DNA from: an uncultured Coriobacteriaceae bacterium
GTDB lineage: Bacteria > Actinomycetota > Coriobacteriia > Coriobacteriales > Eggerthellaceae
Length of the DNA stretch: 5,878 nt
Direction: 5' to 3'
Assembly: GCA_900554945.1 (NCBI GenBank)
Contig: USJN01000108.1
Span: 1 to 5,878, forward strand
Numbering within the stretch: the first letter of the stretch is position 1; every line of letters begins with the position of its first letter. Below the pieces are notes generated by a model. That model worked only from the letters and a program-made list of their open reading frames with translations, ran no database searches and was not told where the DNA came from. A program made the position numbers and the translations under genes. Below are positions 5,075 to 5,878 of the stretch, in pieces.

Positions 5075-5878
5075 TGATGGAAAATGCCGCCGCGGCGAAG
5101 GCTTCGCCCTATGCTATCGAGCTCGATGGATGCACGTTTTGCTACAAAGGCGCTTCCCGTCCATCGCTTCGTGACGTTTCGCTTAAGATCCCTCGCGGTC
5201 AATGCGTTGTTGTGACCGGGCAGTCAGGATGTGGCAAGACAACGCTCACGCGCCTCGTTAATGCGCTTATTCCTCTTATGTACGAAGGGGACCTTCAAGG
5301 TGAGGCGCTTGTTGCGGGAAAACCCGTTTCCGCATGGACGATGGGCGAGCTTTCCGCACATGTCGGGTCGGTGTTCCAGAATCCGCGTAGCCAGTTCGTC
5401 AATCTCGACGTGACCTCGGAAATCGCCTTCGGATGCGAGAACTTCGGAATCGATCGCGAGGAAATGGTCGAACGTGTGGCGCAGGCAGCGGCAACGCTCG
5501 GTATTGAGGGCCTGCTCGGGCGCGGTACCGAGGCGCTTTCCGGCGGGCAGAAGCAGTCGGTTATCCTGGCATCGGCCTATGCGGTGCATCCTGACATCTT
5601 CGTGCTTGATGAGCCAACCGCGTCGCTCGATGTGCATGCGATGCGGAATCTTGCGCGCACGGTTGCGCTTCTGAAGAGCCAGGGGAAGACCGTGCTTATC
5701 TCCGAGCATCGCCTGTGGTGGCTTGATGGTATTGCAGACCGCTATGTGGTTATAAGCGATGGCTCGGTTATAGGAGACTGGGCGGCGGCAGAGTTCCTTG
5801 CTATGCCGTTTGAAACGAGAACCGATATGGGGCTGCGCGCCGCCTCTCTTGCTGAAATCGACTCTGTTGTGGCGGTGT
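5074..5878 (+). CDS. ECF transporter ABC ATPase, 3' end outside window
   Basis: The first 268 residues of an ABC ATPase are present and the frame is still open at the window end. Motifs in order: Walker A GQSGCGKTT (49-57), Q-loop Gln102 in VFQNPRSQF (typical of ECF and cobalt-type ATPases), signature LSGGQKQ (155-161), Walker B FVLDE (176-180, catalytic Glu180), D-loop SLD and switch His212 in SEHRLWW. The EHR form of the switch and the trailing GLRAAS segment resemble the first half of tandem two-domain ECF ATPases (YkoD type), so a second ABC domain may follow. This is an inference. The start ATG (5074) overlaps the ecfT stop as TGATG; an adjacent ATG at 5077 is an alternative. The enzyme hydrolyses ATP on the cytoplasmic face and drives import with EcfT and an unseen S component. 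Confidence 0.92.
   Translation, partial: MMENAAAAKASPYAIELDGCTFCYKGASRPSLRDVSLKIPRGQCVVVTGQSGCGKTTLTRLVNALIPLMYEGDLQGEALVAGKPVSAWTMGELSAHVGSVFQNPRSQFVNLDVTSEIAFGCENFGIDREEMVERVAQAAATLGIEGLLGRGTEALSGGQKQSVILASAYAVHPDIFVLDEPTASLDVHAMRNLARTVALLKSQGKTVLISEHRLWWLDGIADRYVVISDGSVIGDWAAAEFLAMPFETRTDMGLRAASLAEIDSVVAV

Noticed and set aside
5224..5709. 161-codon minus-strand frame opposite the ABC ATPase
   Set aside because: Antisense to a reading frame with all ABC ATPase motifs intact; no support of its own.

Overview
The window looks like chromosomal DNA from a fairly GC-rich bacterium. The gene repertoire suggests an actinobacterium of the Coriobacteriia (Eggerthellaceae-like): a LysR regulator, a stand-alone MetE-type protein, a PBP-like regulator fragment, an AraC regulator and an ECF transporter. 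This placement is an inference from gene style, not from a marker gene. I see no phage, IS element, CRISPR array or defence module.

Layout. Positions 1-65 hold the 3' part of a tRNA-Ala (anticodon GGC), followed by a strong terminator. About 190 bases of non-coding DNA with several hairpins come next. Everything from 301 to 4205 is then on the minus strand. In transcription order from right to left this is: an AraC-family regulator (4205-3153), a short reading frame carrying only the last ~76 residues of a PBP-like substrate-sensing protein (3100-2798, probably a decayed gene), a MetE C-terminal-domain protein of the YxjG type (2568-1447), and a LysR-type regulator (1209-301). The plus strand from 4301 to the window end carries an ECF transporter pair, ecfT and the start of an ABC ATPase gene, transcribed divergently from the AraC gene.

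How the genes may work together. The promoter region of the MetE-like gene has a perfect T-N11-A palindrome (2719-2733). It is centred about 66 bases upstream of the start site predicted from a TATACT -10 box, which is the classical position of a LysR-type recognition site. The LysR gene directly downstream is the obvious candidate regulator, and its own upstream region contains a partly similar inverted repeat. This suggests a small LysR-controlled sulfur-amino-acid or methyl-transfer locus. The AraC regulator and the ECF genes share a 95-base divergent promoter region, so the AraC protein probably controls the ECF operon, itself, or both. The substrate-binding S component is not in the window, so the transported compound is unknown.

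I did not find a clearly new system. The points most worth a second look are the LysR operator architecture, the MetE-like protein of unknown methyl donor, the cysteine cluster in the AraC regulator, the truncated PBP-like frame, and the hairpin-rich spacers near 108-300 and 1240-1446.
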